The notes beneath the pieces are model-generated. The model was not told the DNA's origin. It saw only the letters and a program-made list of their open reading frames with translations, and searched no databases. From Microvirga sp. TS319 (GTDB lineage: Bacteria; Pseudomonadota; Alphaproteobacteria; Rhizobiales; Beijerinckiaceae), in contig NZ_JBGGGT010000002.1 of assembly GCF_041276405.1 (NCBI RefSeq), positions 3,511,001 to 3,575,000 of the forward strand: DNA of 64,000 nucleotides, in the 5' to 3' direction. Each line of letters opens with the position of its first letter. The first letter of the stretch is position 1. The position numbers and the translations under genes were made by a program. Shown piece after piece: positions 44,708-54,943 of the stretch.

Positions 44708-46405
44708 GTGAAAGTATTGCGTTCCGACGGCATGGTGCGCCGCACCTGCATTGGTCTTGCGGCCTTCCTGGCCGTCATGGTCGGGGGCGTGCGCGGCACG
44801 CAGGATGCCATCGCCAACGGCGATACGCGCACGCTGACCTTCTACCACAACAACACCAAGGAAACTCTGACCGTCACCTTCCGGCGCAACGGCCAGTACG
44901 ATTCTGCCGCCCTGCAGCAGCTCAACTGGTTCCTGCGCGACTGGCGGCGGGACGAGGCGACCCGCATGGATCCGCGCTTGTTCGACACGGTGTGGGAGGT
45001 CTATCGCGAGGTGGGCTCGAGCGCACCGGTCCGCGTGAACTCGGCCTATCGCTCGCCTCAGACCAACGCCATGCTGCGCCGCCGCTCCAGCGTCGTGGCG
45101 AAGAACAGCCAGCATATGCAGGGCAAGGCCCTGGACTTCTATCTGCCGGACATTCCCGCCGATCGCCTTCGGGCCGTCGGCATGAAGCTCCAAAGGGGCG
45201 GCGTCGGCTATTATCCCAATGCCTACACGCCTTTCGTGCATCTCGACGTCGGCAGCGTGCGCGCCTGGCCACGCATGACGCGCGATCAGCTCGTGCGCAT
45301 CTTCCCCGATGGCAAGACGGTGCATATCCCCACCGATGGCAGGCCCCTGCCCGGTTACGACCTCGCCAGGGCCGAAGTGCTCGCCGGCGGCGGCACGGTC
45401 GCAGGCTACAGCACCTATGCGGATGCCGAGGAAGCCATCGCGGCGCAGCAGCCGCGCCGCAAGAGCTTCTGGGCCACTCTCTTCGGGCTCGGCGACGACG
45501 AGGCGGAGGACGTGGAAGAAATCCGCACGGCGTCGCGCCCCAGCAGCACGCTCATGGCGTCCCGCAGCGCGCCCGGCAACTATTATGCGGATGACCGCAA
45601 TTCATCACCCATCGCCGCCCTGCGCCAATACGAAGACAGGAATGCTCCGGTTGCGCGTCAGGCTCCCGTGGCCGTGGCGCAGGCCCGTCCCGAGCCTCCG
45701 GCCGCTCCGGCGGTGGTGGCCGCGATGGCGCCTGCCCTGCGTGAGGATCTGTCCCCGCCTGCGGCGGCGCCTCTGCCGCCGACCCGGATCAGCGGCCTGC
45801 CGAGCACGGTTCAGACCGAAAGCGGCCCGACCCTCGCTTGGCAGCAGGGACCGGGCGTCCAGAGCGACATGTCGATCGCCAAGGGCATGGCCTTCGCGCC
45901 GATGCCGCCGCGTCGCCCGGATGCGGATACGGCGGCTGCGGATGACGTCGCCGAGACCACCGCGCTTGCCTATGCGCCACTCCCGCCTGCACGTCCCGGC
46001 TCGCTCGCAGCCACGAACCCGATCCCGGTGCTGAGCGAACTGCGCGGCCCTGCGGGCACGACGGTGGCAAGCTCGGCCCCGCTCCCTCCGCCGCGCCCCG
46101 AGCGTGCGATCGTCGTCGCCTCCGCGAGCCCCGTCGACATCCCGGTCACGGGCTCGACTCCGAAGACCCCTGTCAAGGCTCCGCAAAAGGACACCAAGGC
46201 AAGCCAGGTTCCGGCGAGCGCGGTTGCCCTCCCGGAGGTCAAGGCTCCTGCCGCGAAGAAGCCGCAGAAGCCTGCCACGGCCCTGAGCGCCCTGATGTCC
46301 GCCGAGCCCAGCGTCGCGATGGGCTTCTCCAACAAGCCCATCGGGGATCTGGCGACGAACAAGTTCACGGGACCGGCGGTCAAGCCGCTGCCGGTGGTGA
46401 GATAA
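44708..46405 (+). CDS. Exported DUF882/YcbK-like protein (peptidase M15-like)
   Basis: 565 residues with a GTG start; the ATG at 44732 is a possible alternative. A signal sequence (CIGLAAFLAVMVGGVRG) leads into an M15-like domain (about 40-220) with RVNSAYRSPQTNAML, the zinc motif HMQGKALDFYLPD (HxxGxAxD) and FVHLDVG (HxD). A long low-complexity Pro/Ala-rich tail follows (about 260-565). Such proteins cleave peptidoglycan peptides or serve as envelope factors. It fits the cell-wall theme with the L,D-transpeptidase just upstream. A near-CtrA site (TTAA-N7-GTAA) lies at 44615-44629. Confidence 0.9.
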   Translation: MKVLRSDGMVRRTCIGLAAFLAVMVGGVRGTQDAIANGDTRTLTFYHNNTKETLTVTFRRNGQYDSAALQQLNWFLRDWRRDEATRMDPRLFDTVWEVYREVGSSAPVRVNSAYRSPQTNAMLRRRSSVVAKNSQHMQGKALDFYLPDIPADRLRAVGMKLQRGGVGYYPNAYTPFVHLDVGSVRAWPRMTRDQLVRIFPDGKTVHIPTDGRPLPGYDLARAEVLAGGGTVAGYSTYADAEEAIAAQQPRRKSFWATLFGLGDDEAEDVEEIRTASRPSSTLMASRSAPGNYYADDRNSSPIAALRQYEDRNAPVARQAPVAVAQARPEPPAAPAVVAAMAPALREDLSPPAAAPLPPTRISGLPSTVQTESGPTLAWQQGPGVQSDMSIAKGMAFAPMPPRRPDADTAAADDVAETTALAYAPLPPARPGSLAATNPIPVLSELRGPAGTTVASSAPLPPPRPERAIVVASASPVDIPVTGSTPKTPVKAPQKDTKASQVPASAVALPEVKAPAAKKPQKPATALSALMSAEPSVAMGFSNKPIGDLATNKFTGPAVKPLPVVR

Positions 46406-46408
46406 AGC

Positions 46409-46435
46409 AAAAAGGGCCCGAACGGGGCCCTTTTT
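46409..46435. terminator. Bidirectional terminator between the DUF882 and DUF1989 genes
   Basis: An AAAAAGGGCCC/GGGCCCTTTTT stem with a 5-base loop, between convergent stops at 46405 and 46441. Confidence 0.85.
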
Positions 46436-46440
46436 CATGG

Positions 46441-47301
46441 TCAGTCGCCGTGCTTGCGGCTGTAACCGTTATGCGGCGGAGAGATCCATCCCGCGGGCGC
46501 AGCCTTCGGCTTGTATATCTCGACGAGCAGCGGGTGACAGACCGCCGTATCGCTGGAATGCTCCGCGCTGCAATCGCCGCCGGGACAGGCCGACAAGGCG
46601 CCGAGAAGATCGATCTCCGCGAAGAACTCCAGGTAATCGCCCGGACGCACGGGGCTTGCCTTCATGAAGTACTGACCCGTATCGCGGGTGAAACCCGTGC
46701 ACATGAAGACGTTGAGCACGTCATGGACCGCAGGCTCCGCGGCCTCGCGCGGGCGGCCTGTCCGGTCGGCGAGAGCGCGCGTGAGGTTCGAGTGACAGCA
46801 ATGATGATATTCGTGACCCGAGAGGAGCTTGTGCGTGTAGGGATCGCAACGCGTTCCGATCACGTCGTGCACGGAGCCGCCGAATGCATCGAAGCCGTAC
46901 CAGTCGAGCGTATCATGCGTGATCGTCGCCATGGGTCGAAGATAAGGCAGACAGGACCAGAGCTGGTCCCCGGTGGACAGGTGCGTGCCGTGAAGCGCGC
47001 GGGTCTTGCCCGAGAAAAAGCGCTCGTCGAGGTCTTCTGCCGCCCACAGGTTCAAGTCGCCGACCTGCGGCCCTTCGATGCTCACGATCCGAAAGAAGGA
47101 GCCGGCCGGCACGGAGAAGCAGCGCGCCTCACGCGGCGGTACGATCACCTCGTCCATCTTTTCCCAGCCTTCGCGGGCCGCCTGATAGGCGGAGAGGTTC
47201 GGGCGGGGAAGCGTATCGACCGGATAGCAGATGACCGGAGGAACCGCCCGACGCTCCCCGGCGTCCTGAGGCTCCGTGACTTCGTTGCGCGCTCTCTTCA
47301 T
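46441..47301 (-). CDS. Urea carboxylase-associated (DUF1989) family protein
   Basis: 286 residues. VPAGSFFRIVSIEGPQVGDLN, TRALHGTHLSTGDQLWSC, GTRCDPYTHKLLSG and HHCCHSNLTRAL match the DUF1989/urea-carboxylase-associated family. Members often sit beside urea amidolyase genes and include guanidine-degradation carboxyguanidine deiminase subunits; no such partner lies here. Several His/Cys residues suggest metal binding. Start MKRARNEVTEPQDAGERR. It stands alone with a 405-base gap upstream. Confidence 0.85.
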   Translation of the reverse strand: MKRARNEVTEPQDAGERRAVPPVICYPVDTLPRPNLSAYQAAREGWEKMDEVIVPPREARCFSVPAGSFFRIVSIEGPQVGDLNLWAAEDLDERFFSGKTRALHGTHLSTGDQLWSCLPYLRPMATITHDTLDWYGFDAFGGSVHDVIGTRCDPYTHKLLSGHEYHHCCHSNLTRALADRTGRPREAAEPAVHDVLNVFMCTGFTRDTGQYFMKASPVRPGDYLEFFAEIDLLGALSACPGGDCSAEHSSDTAVCHPLLVEIYKPKAAPAGWISPPHNGYSRKHGD

Positions 47302-47706
47302 TGTCCACTCCCGGAAATCCGATGCTCACCCGTCCGGGTATAGAAGGGCGGCTCCGGCGGCGGCAAGCGAAGAGTTCTGGAGCGGCGTTCCACGGCCTGA
47401 GCATCGAACGCGGAAGCGGGAACCCGTTTTGCGTGAAAAGATGCTCAAAAACATGGACTTACAGCATCGAATGTGGGCTCGATGTCATGTCCGCTGTTGT
47501 CGTCCGCAGCCCCTCGGCTATCGCAGGCGGGCCTGCCCGAGGGACGACGGGAGCGGCAAGGCCGGAAGACAAGACGCACCCATGCGCGCCGCAGGTACTC
47601 CTCCCGGGTCGGTTCTCTCCATTCGCCCTATGACGTGTCTGCTTAAGAGTGATCGCCTCGTGCGCTCCGCAAGCCTAGGAATCACGCATGATGCGTGGAA
47701 CCGGCC
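47302..47706. other. Gap upstream of the DUF1989 gene
   Basis: 405 bases without a recognisable gene. Positions 47399-47493 hold type C repeat sequence. Next, about 47,495-47,575, another imperfect palindrome (GTCGTCCGCAGCCCCTCGG..CCCGAGGGACGACGG) is visible. The remainder should hold the DUF1989 promoter (minus) and any promoter of the 46-codon ORF (plus). Confidence 0.4.
47399..47493. repeat. Type C repeat sequence
   Basis: GAGCATCGAACGCGGAAGCGG..AACCCGTTTTGCGTGAAAAGATGCTC followed by AGCATCGAATGTGGGCTCGATGTCATGTCCG. Both halves recur at 49737-49837, in the same order. Confidence 0.7.
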
Positions 47707-47847
47707 ATGGATGATGAAGACGGCGACGGACTTCTCGAAATGCTGCCCCTGTCGCCCGCGAACGATGATCTCGCTCGAATGCTGGACTGGGTCGGCCTGT
47801 CGGCGGCCCTCGGCATGATCGTATTTGCGATCGTTCTGGCCGCATGA
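47707..47847 (+). CDS. Possible 46-residue membrane protein
   Basis: ATG at 47707 to TGA at 47847. The translation is MDDEDGDGLLEMLPLSPAND, a linker DLARMLDWVGL, then one hydrophobic helix ending SAALGMIVFAIVLAA. An acidic soluble N-terminus plus a C-terminal helix running to the stop is a common layout for small alphaproteobacterial membrane proteins. No strong ribosome site is evident, and I do not recognise the family. It lies 122 bases upstream of the histidine kinase on the same strand. Confidence 0.45.
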   Translation: MDDEDGDGLLEMLPLSPANDDLARMLDWVGLSAALGMIVFAIVLAA

Positions 47848-47969
47848 CCGCAGCGCTCATGGGCGGGCCGGCGGCCGCTTAGCTCCAGGTCCCCTGGAAC
47901 ATTGACCTCACCTGACAATTCCTAACCCGGAACCCTTTTTCAAATGAGTCCGAACGGGAGCGGAACTCT

Positions 47970-49676
47970 GTGGACGCGCTCTTCAACCAGGCGACGGTCG
48001 GCCTCGCCGAGTGCGATTTGAGCGGCCGCATTCTGCGGGCGAACGATTACTTCTGCGCCATGCTTGCGCGCAGCCGCGACGAGTTGATCGGGCACCCCCT
48101 CGGGGACATCGTGCATCCCGACGACCTTCCGCGCACGGAGGCCCTTCTTGCCGGTCTCCTGAAGGAGGATCGCTACGAGGTCGAAAAGCGCTACCTCCGG
48201 CCCGACGGCTCCGTCGTGTGGACCCGAACCGCCGCAAACCTGATCCGCGACGAGAGCGGCCGGCCGGACAAAGCGCTCGCCGTCTGCATCGACATATCGA
48301 CGAACAAGCTCCAGGAGCAGCATCTGCGCGAGAGCGAAGAGAGATTCCGCCTGCTGGCGAATTCGGTGCCGGCCCTCGTGTGGATCACCGATCCCGAAGG
48401 CGGGATCACCTATACCAGCGAACTCTGGACCCGATATACGGGGCTCCCCCCGCATGAGGCCCTCGGGCAGGGCTGGCTCAAGTCGATCCATCCCGACGAT
48501 GTCGCGGAAACGCTTCGGCTCTGGGAGGAGGTTCGCGCACGCGGCATTCGCTATGAAACGGAAATTCGCTACCTCTGCCACGACGGCGCCTATCGCTGGC
48601 ATGTCGTGCGCGCCAACCCGTATCGTCACTCCGCGACCGGCGAGATTCTGGCCTGGTTCGGCAGCTCTACGGATATCCACGAGCGCAAAGTGACGGAGGC
48701 GACGCTGCGCGAGAGCGAGCAAAGGCTTCGCGCCACCTACGAGCAGGCGGCCATCGGGATAGGCGAAGTTGACGCCGACGGCCGGTTCATCCGGGTCAAC
48801 GAGCGGCTTTGCGCCATCAGCGGCTACGGCCGTGGCGAGCTGCTTTCCATGACCCTGGAGGACATCACGTATCCCGAGGATCGGGGCTCAGAGCTCGAGA
48901 TGTTCCGCAAGCAGATGTCCGGTGACATCACCAGCTATTCCATCGAGAAGCGCCTCGTTCACAGGAACGGGAATCCCGTGTGGATCGGGGTTTCCGCATC
49001 CCGCGTTGACGACCTGGAGGGGCGTCCCCTCTACGGCATTCGCGTCATTCGGGACATCTCGGCGCGAAAGCGTGCCGAACAAAGCCAGAGCCTGCTCATC
49101 AACGAGCTGAACCATCGCGTGAAGAACACCCTGACGACGGTCCAATCCATCGCGCGTCAGACCCTGCACAATGCCCGCACGCCCGAACAGGCCGCCGAGG
49201 ACCTGGAAAGTCGGCTCCTGGCCCTGTCCCGCGCTCATGACGTCCTGACGCGCGAGAACTGGGAAGGCGCGCGCTTCTCGGACATCGTCGCGCAGGCAAT
49301 CGCCCCATATCTGAACCGCGGCAAGGGCCGTTTTCAGGTGACGGGGCCGGAAACGCGCCTGACGCCGCAACAGGCGCTGGCCCTCGCCATGGCTCTCCAG
49401 GAGCTCGCAACGAATGCCGCCAAATACGGCTCTCTCTCGAACGACGAGGGAATCGTGACGATCGGGTGGTACCTCGCGGAAGCGCCGGACGGGTTGCACC
49501 TGCATCTCACCTGGAGGGAAAGCGGCGGTCCGCCCGTCGAGCCTCCCACCCGGCGGGGCTTCGGAACGCGCCTCATCGAGCGCAGTCTCGCGCGTGAGCT
49601 CGACGGCACGATGAAGATCGACTTCCTGCCGAGGGGAGTCGTCTTCACGGCGGATATTCCGGGCATGGGCGACTAG
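47970..49676 (+). CDS. PAS-containing HWE-family sensor histidine kinase
   Basis: 568 residues with a GTG start after GGGAG. Three PAS/PAC modules (about 1-115, 120-240, 245-365) carry the MEKRYLRPDGS- and RYLCHDGAYRWH-type PAC signatures. The kinase core begins with the phospho-His motif NELNHRVKNTLTTVQSIARQ (about 379-398) and has the N-box ELATNAAKYG (about 475-485) and GFGTRLIERSL, typical of HWE kinases. No membrane helix, so it is cytosolic; no receiver or response regulator is adjacent. The TAG stop begins a type A palindrome. Confidence 0.92.
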   Translation: MDALFNQATVGLAECDLSGRILRANDYFCAMLARSRDELIGHPLGDIVHPDDLPRTEALLAGLLKEDRYEVEKRYLRPDGSVVWTRTAANLIRDESGRPDKALAVCIDISTNKLQEQHLRESEERFRLLANSVPALVWITDPEGGITYTSELWTRYTGLPPHEALGQGWLKSIHPDDVAETLRLWEEVRARGIRYETEIRYLCHDGAYRWHVVRANPYRHSATGEILAWFGSSTDIHERKVTEATLRESEQRLRATYEQAAIGIGEVDADGRFIRVNERLCAISGYGRGELLSMTLEDITYPEDRGSELEMFRKQMSGDITSYSIEKRLVHRNGNPVWIGVSASRVDDLEGRPLYGIRVIRDISARKRAEQSQSLLINELNHRVKNTLTTVQSIARQTLHNARTPEQAAEDLESRLLALSRAHDVLTRENWEGARFSDIVAQAIAPYLNRGKGRFQVTGPETRLTPQQALALAMALQELATNAAKYGSLSNDEGIVTIGWYLAEAPDGLHLHLTWRESGGPPVEPPTRRGFGTRLIERSLARELDGTMKIDFLPRGVVFTADIPGMGD

Positions 49677-49724
49677 CGCATCGTGCGAAAAGTGGCCCCG
49701 GCTTTTCGCAGCAAGCGATGCGCT
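49674..49724. repeat. Type A palindrome fused to the kinase stop codon
   Basis: TAGCGCATCGTGCGAAAAGTG..CCCCGGCTTTTCGCAGCAAGCGATGCGCT; the TAG is the stop of the histidine kinase. Type C repeats follow. Confidence 0.8.
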
Positions 49725-49736
49725 GGTCTATCGCGG

Positions 49737-49837
49737 GAGCATCGAACGCGGGAAGCGGGAGCCGGCTTTGCGGGGAAAGATGCTCAAGATCGAAATGCCA
49801 AAGCGTCGGACGTGAGCTCGATGTCACGTCCGACGCT
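49737..49837. repeat. Type C repeat plus a perfect palindrome
   Basis: 49737-49785 reads GAGCATCGAACGCGGGAAGCGG..GCCGGCTTTGCG..AAAGATGCTC. 49802-49837 is a perfect 14-base-arm palindrome, AGCGTCGGACGTGA and TCACGTCCGACGCT around GCTCGATG. Same two-part order as 47399-47493. Confidence 0.8.
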
Positions 49838-49878
49838 GTAGGCCGGAACAGGCGGTCAGTCACTGCCGCTGCGAGCAA

Positions 49879-49902
49879 GCCCCGCCCCGTAGGGGGCGGG
49901 GC
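49879..49902 (-). terminator. GC-rich hairpin after glpV
   Basis: GCCCCGCCCC/GGGGCGGGGC stem with a 4-base loop, just beyond the glpV stop. It has no strong T-run; it may be the weak terminator of the glp operon. Confidence 0.5.
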
Positions 49903-49910
49903 CAGTTTGA

Positions 49911-51674
<1,764 letters not shown>

Positions 51675-51765
51675 GCGTTCCTCCCAAATGGTGCCCTGAC
51701 CGGCCTTTTCGCCGTTGTCTCCTTCGGCCCGGGCTGCCCGAAGGAATTGTTGGAGCCTGCCGCTT

Positions 51766-52047
51766 TCACACCATGCGAAACACCAGGGCCGCGTAAAGGA
51801 GCGACAGGCCCGAAGCCCACCACAGATCGGGTCCGACCAGTCCAAGCCATGCGAGATGGATGAAGGCGGCGCCCAGAAGAGAGATGAAAAGACGATCGCC
51901 GCGCGTGGTCGGAATCCGTAAGGCTCCCACACGCGCGGTCTCGGGACGGTAGATCGCGAGGATCGTCATGACGGCGAGCAGGCATCCGATGCTGGCGAAG
52001 AAGAGGCCCGTCTGCCACGTCCATGCCATCCAGCTCAAATCGGACAT
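51766..52047 (-). CDS. glpU: GlpU-like small membrane protein (DUF2160)
   Basis: 93 residues: MSDLSWMAWTWQTGLFFASI followed by GCLLAVMTILAIYRPE, then TTRGDRLFISLLGAAFIHL and a third hydrophobic helix to the C-terminus. DUF2160 proteins occur only inside glycerol ABC operons and are called GlpU; the role is unknown. GGGAGGCTCGC precedes the ATG. It lies 11 bases after glpQ. Confidence 0.9.
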   Translation of the reverse strand: MSDLSWMAWTWQTGLFFASIGCLLAVMTILAIYRPETARVGALRIPTTRGDRLFISLLGAAFIHLAWLGLVGPDLWWASGLSLLYAALVFRMV

Positions 52048-52058
52048 GCGAGCCTCCC

Positions 52059-52943
52059 TCAGACCCGCCCCAGGGCAAAGCCCTTGGCGATGTAGTTGCG
52101 CACGAACCAGATCACGAGCGCGCCCGGAATGATGGTGAGCACGCCCGCGGCCGCCAGGAGCCCCCAGTCCATGCCGGCGGCGGACACGGTCCGCGTCATC
52201 GTGGCCGCGATAGGCTTGGCGTTCACCGAGGTGAGCGTGCGCGCCAGCAGCAGCTCGACCCAGGAGAACATGAAGCAGAAGAAGGCGGCCACCCCGATCC
52301 CCGAGGCGATCAGCGGCATGAAGATCTTCACGAAGAAGCGCGGGAAGGAATAGCCGTCGATGGCGGCTGTCTCGTCGATCTCGCGCGGCACGCCTGACAT
52401 GAAGCCTTCGAGAATCCAGACCGCGAGAGGCACGTTGAAAAGGCAATGCGCCAGCGCCACGGCCCACGGCGTGTCGAAGAGGCCGATGGCCGAATACAGA
52501 TTGAAGAAGGGCAGCGCGAAGACTGCAGGCGGCGCCATGCGGTTGGTGAGGAGCCAGAAGAACAGGTGCTTGTCGCCGAGGAAGCGGTAGCGCGAGAACG
52601 CATAGGCCGCCGGCAGCGCGAAGGAGATCGACAGGATCGTGTTGATCAGCACGTAGGTGAGCGAGTTGATGTAGCCCGAATACCAGCTCCTGTCCGTGAA
52701 GATCGTGACGTAGTTCTCGAAGGTGAGGTTCTGCGGCCAGAGCGTGAGGCCCGACGTGATCTCCATGTTGGTCTTCAGGCTCATGTTCACGAGCCAGTAG
52801 ATCGGCATCAGGAGGAACAGGATATAGAGCGTCATCACCGCCACCCGGCCACTCACGCGCGGCCCGGCAAGCACTTTGTTCGCCGGGACGGCCGCGGCCT
52901 GGGTCTTGATGTCGGACGTCCCGATGATGACCGAATCTGTCAT
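52059..52943 (-). CDS. glpQ: Glycerol ABC transporter permease GlpQ
   Basis: 294 residues, six membrane helices, a MalG-like sugar permease. The cytoplasmic EAA loop reads ETAAIDGYSFPRFFVKIFMPL, contacting the ATPases. It overlaps the glpP stop by 4 bases (ATGA) and precedes glpU by 11. Not to be confused with the phosphodiesterase named GlpQ in enterics. Confidence 0.95.
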   Translation of the reverse strand: MTDSVIIGTSDIKTQAAAVPANKVLAGPRVSGRVAVMTLYILFLLMPIYWLVNMSLKTNMEITSGLTLWPQNLTFENYVTIFTDRSWYSGYINSLTYVLINTILSISFALPAAYAFSRYRFLGDKHLFFWLLTNRMAPPAVFALPFFNLYSAIGLFDTPWAVALAHCLFNVPLAVWILEGFMSGVPREIDETAAIDGYSFPRFFVKIFMPLIASGIGVAAFFCFMFSWVELLLARTLTSVNAKPIAATMTRTVSAAGMDWGLLAAAGVLTIIPGALVIWFVRNYIAKGFALGRV

Positions 52944-53836
52944 GCCTCAGCTCTCTCGTTCCGCGCATCGACATTGGTCATGATGGTATAGAACACCCAG
53001 CAGATGGCGAGGATGATCAGGTTGTAGACGAGCGACATGGCCGCCGCCTTGCCGAGATCGAACTGCCCGAGGGCGAGTTTCACCAGATCGATGGACAGGA
53101 AGGTCGTGGCGTTGCCGGGGCCGCCGCCGGTGAGGACGAAGGGCTCCGTGTAGATCATGAACGAGTCCATGAAGCGCAGCAGCACCGCGATCAGCAGGAC
53201 GCGCCGCATCTTCGGAAGTTGGATCGTGCGGAAAACCGCCCAGCGGGAGGCACCGTCGATGCGCGCGGCCTGATAATAGGCATCGGGGATGGATTTCAGT
53301 CCCGCATAGCACAGGAGCGCAACAAGGCTCGTCCAGTGCCACACGTCCATGACCACGATGGTGATCCACGCATCGAGCGGATCGCCCGTATAATTGTAGT
53401 CGATCCCGAGATGGTTCACGAGCCAGCCGAGCAGGCCGATATCGCCGCGGGCGAAGACCTGCCAGATCGTCCCGACCACGTTCCACGGGATCAGGAGCGG
53501 CAGTGCCATGAGGACGAGGCAGAGCGCCACGGTCCAACCCTCCCGCGGCATGGACAGCGCCACGAGGATTCCGAGTGGCACTTCGATCAGAAGAATGATT
53601 GCGGAGAACAAGAGCGTGCGCCAGAGCGCATCGAAGAAGCGGCCGCCGAGATCCGTCGAGGGATCGAGCAGTTCCTGAAACCAGCCGACGCCATTCCAGA
53701 AGAACTGGTTGTTCCCGAACGTATCCTGCATCGAATAGTTCACGACGGTCATCAGAGGGAGAACCGCCGAGAAGGCCACGATGAGGAAGACAGGCAGGAC
53801 CAGAAGCCAGGCCTTGTTGTTGACGGTCTTCGTCAT
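52940..53836 (-). CDS. glpP: Glycerol ABC transporter permease GlpP
   Basis: 298 residues, MalF-like permease with about six helices (KAWLLVLPVFLIVAFSAVLP first). EAA loop: QAARIDGASRWAVFRTIQLPK. Start overlaps the glpT stop by 4 bases (ATGA) and its stop overlaps glpQ in the same way, so the channel subunits are tightly coupled translationally. Confidence 0.95.
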   Translation of the reverse strand: MTKTVNNKAWLLVLPVFLIVAFSAVLPLMTVVNYSMQDTFGNNQFFWNGVGWFQELLDPSTDLGGRFFDALWRTLLFSAIILLIEVPLGILVALSMPREGWTVALCLVLMALPLLIPWNVVGTIWQVFARGDIGLLGWLVNHLGIDYNYTGDPLDAWITIVVMDVWHWTSLVALLCYAGLKSIPDAYYQAARIDGASRWAVFRTIQLPKMRRVLLIAVLLRFMDSFMIYTEPFVLTGGGPGNATTFLSIDLVKLALGQFDLGKAAAMSLVYNLIILAICWVFYTIMTNVDARNERAEA

Positions 53837-54933
53837 GCGGCCTGCCCTTCCAGCGGTTCCCCGGGGACCAGGCGCCCGTCGGCGTAGATATGGATATGGC
53901 GCGGATCGAGTCGAAGCGAAGCCTCGTCTTCGCCGATCACGAAGCTGTCCGGGACGCTCGCCGCGAGCGTACGCCCTTCGAGCTCCACCCGCGCGATGCG
54001 CGCACGCCCGATATCGTCGATGCGCCGGATCCGGACGGGAAGCCCTCTCCCCTTCGGCTGGAGCTCAGCGAATTCGGGCCTGATGCCGAGTTCGATGCGC
54101 TCGTGCTGCGGCAGGCTTGCATATCCCCGATGAAGCGCGACGGGCACGCTGCCGAGATAGGCGGTCGCGCCCTCCACGCGGCAGGGCAGGACGTTCATGC
54201 CCGGCGAGCCGATGAAATGGCCGACGAAAGTGTGGGCCGGACGCGCGAACAGCTCGTCCGGCGTTCCGGTCTGCACCACCGCGCCGTCATGCATGACCAC
54301 GACCTTGTCGGCGAAGGTCAAGGCCTCCGTCTGATCATGGGTAACGTAGATCATGGTGATGTCCAACGCCCGATGGATCTCCTTGAGTGTGGAACGCAAT
54401 TGCCATTTCATATGCGGGTCGATCACCGTGAGCGGCTCGTCGAACAGGATCGCCGCCACATCGGAGCGCACGAGGCCGCGCCCGAGCGAGATCTTCTGCT
54501 TCATGTCCGCCGTGAGATTGCTGGCCCTGCGATCGAGAACAGGCGCAAGGTCGAGCAGGTGCGCGATCTCCTCGACCCTCCGCGCCGTCCTGTCCCTCGG
54601 AACGTGACGGTTCTTCAACGGGAATGCGAGGTTCTCGCGCACCGTCATCGTGTCGTACACCACGGGAAACTGGAATACCTGCGCAATGTTGCGGGCTTCC
54701 GTCGGCAAGTCGGTCACATCACGATCGTCGAAGAGGATGCGCCCCCGGGTCGGCCGCACGAGCCCCGAGATGATGTTGAGAAGAGTGGTCTTGCCGCAGC
54801 CTGAGGGACCCAGCAGCGCATAGGCGCCGCCCTGACTCCAGACGTGATTGATTTCCTTCAGGGCGTAGTCGTGCGGCGTCTGCGGATCGGCTTTATAGGA
54901 ATGGGCGAGATGGTCGAGGGTGATGCGGGCCAT
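53833..54933 (-). CDS. glpT: Glycerol ABC transporter ATPase GlpT
   Basis: 366 residues. A canonical nucleotide domain at the front (Walker A GPSGCGKTT, Q-loop AQVFQFP, Walker B ILFDEPLTVID, H-loop YVTHDQTEAL) is followed by a TOBE-like regulatory domain (about 240-366). The ABC signature is degenerate: LTADMKQKISLGRGL in place of LSGGQ. The ATG at 54933 gives the family start MARITLDHLAHSY. It pairs with GlpS, 10 bases upstream. Unrelated to the enteric GlpT antiporter. Confidence 0.93.
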   Translation of the reverse strand: MARITLDHLAHSYKADPQTPHDYALKEINHVWSQGGAYALLGPSGCGKTTLLNIISGLVRPTRGRILFDDRDVTDLPTEARNIAQVFQFPVVYDTMTVRENLAFPLKNRHVPRDRTARRVEEIAHLLDLAPVLDRRASNLTADMKQKISLGRGLVRSDVAAILFDEPLTVIDPHMKWQLRSTLKEIHRALDITMIYVTHDQTEALTFADKVVVMHDGAVVQTGTPDELFARPAHTFVGHFIGSPGMNVLPCRVEGATAYLGSVPVALHRGYASLPQHERIELGIRPEFAELQPKGRGLPVRIRRIDDIGRARIARVELEGRTLAASVPDSFVIGEDEASLRLDPRHIHIYADGRLVPGEPLEGQAA

Positions 54934-54943
54934 GGCGCTCTCC

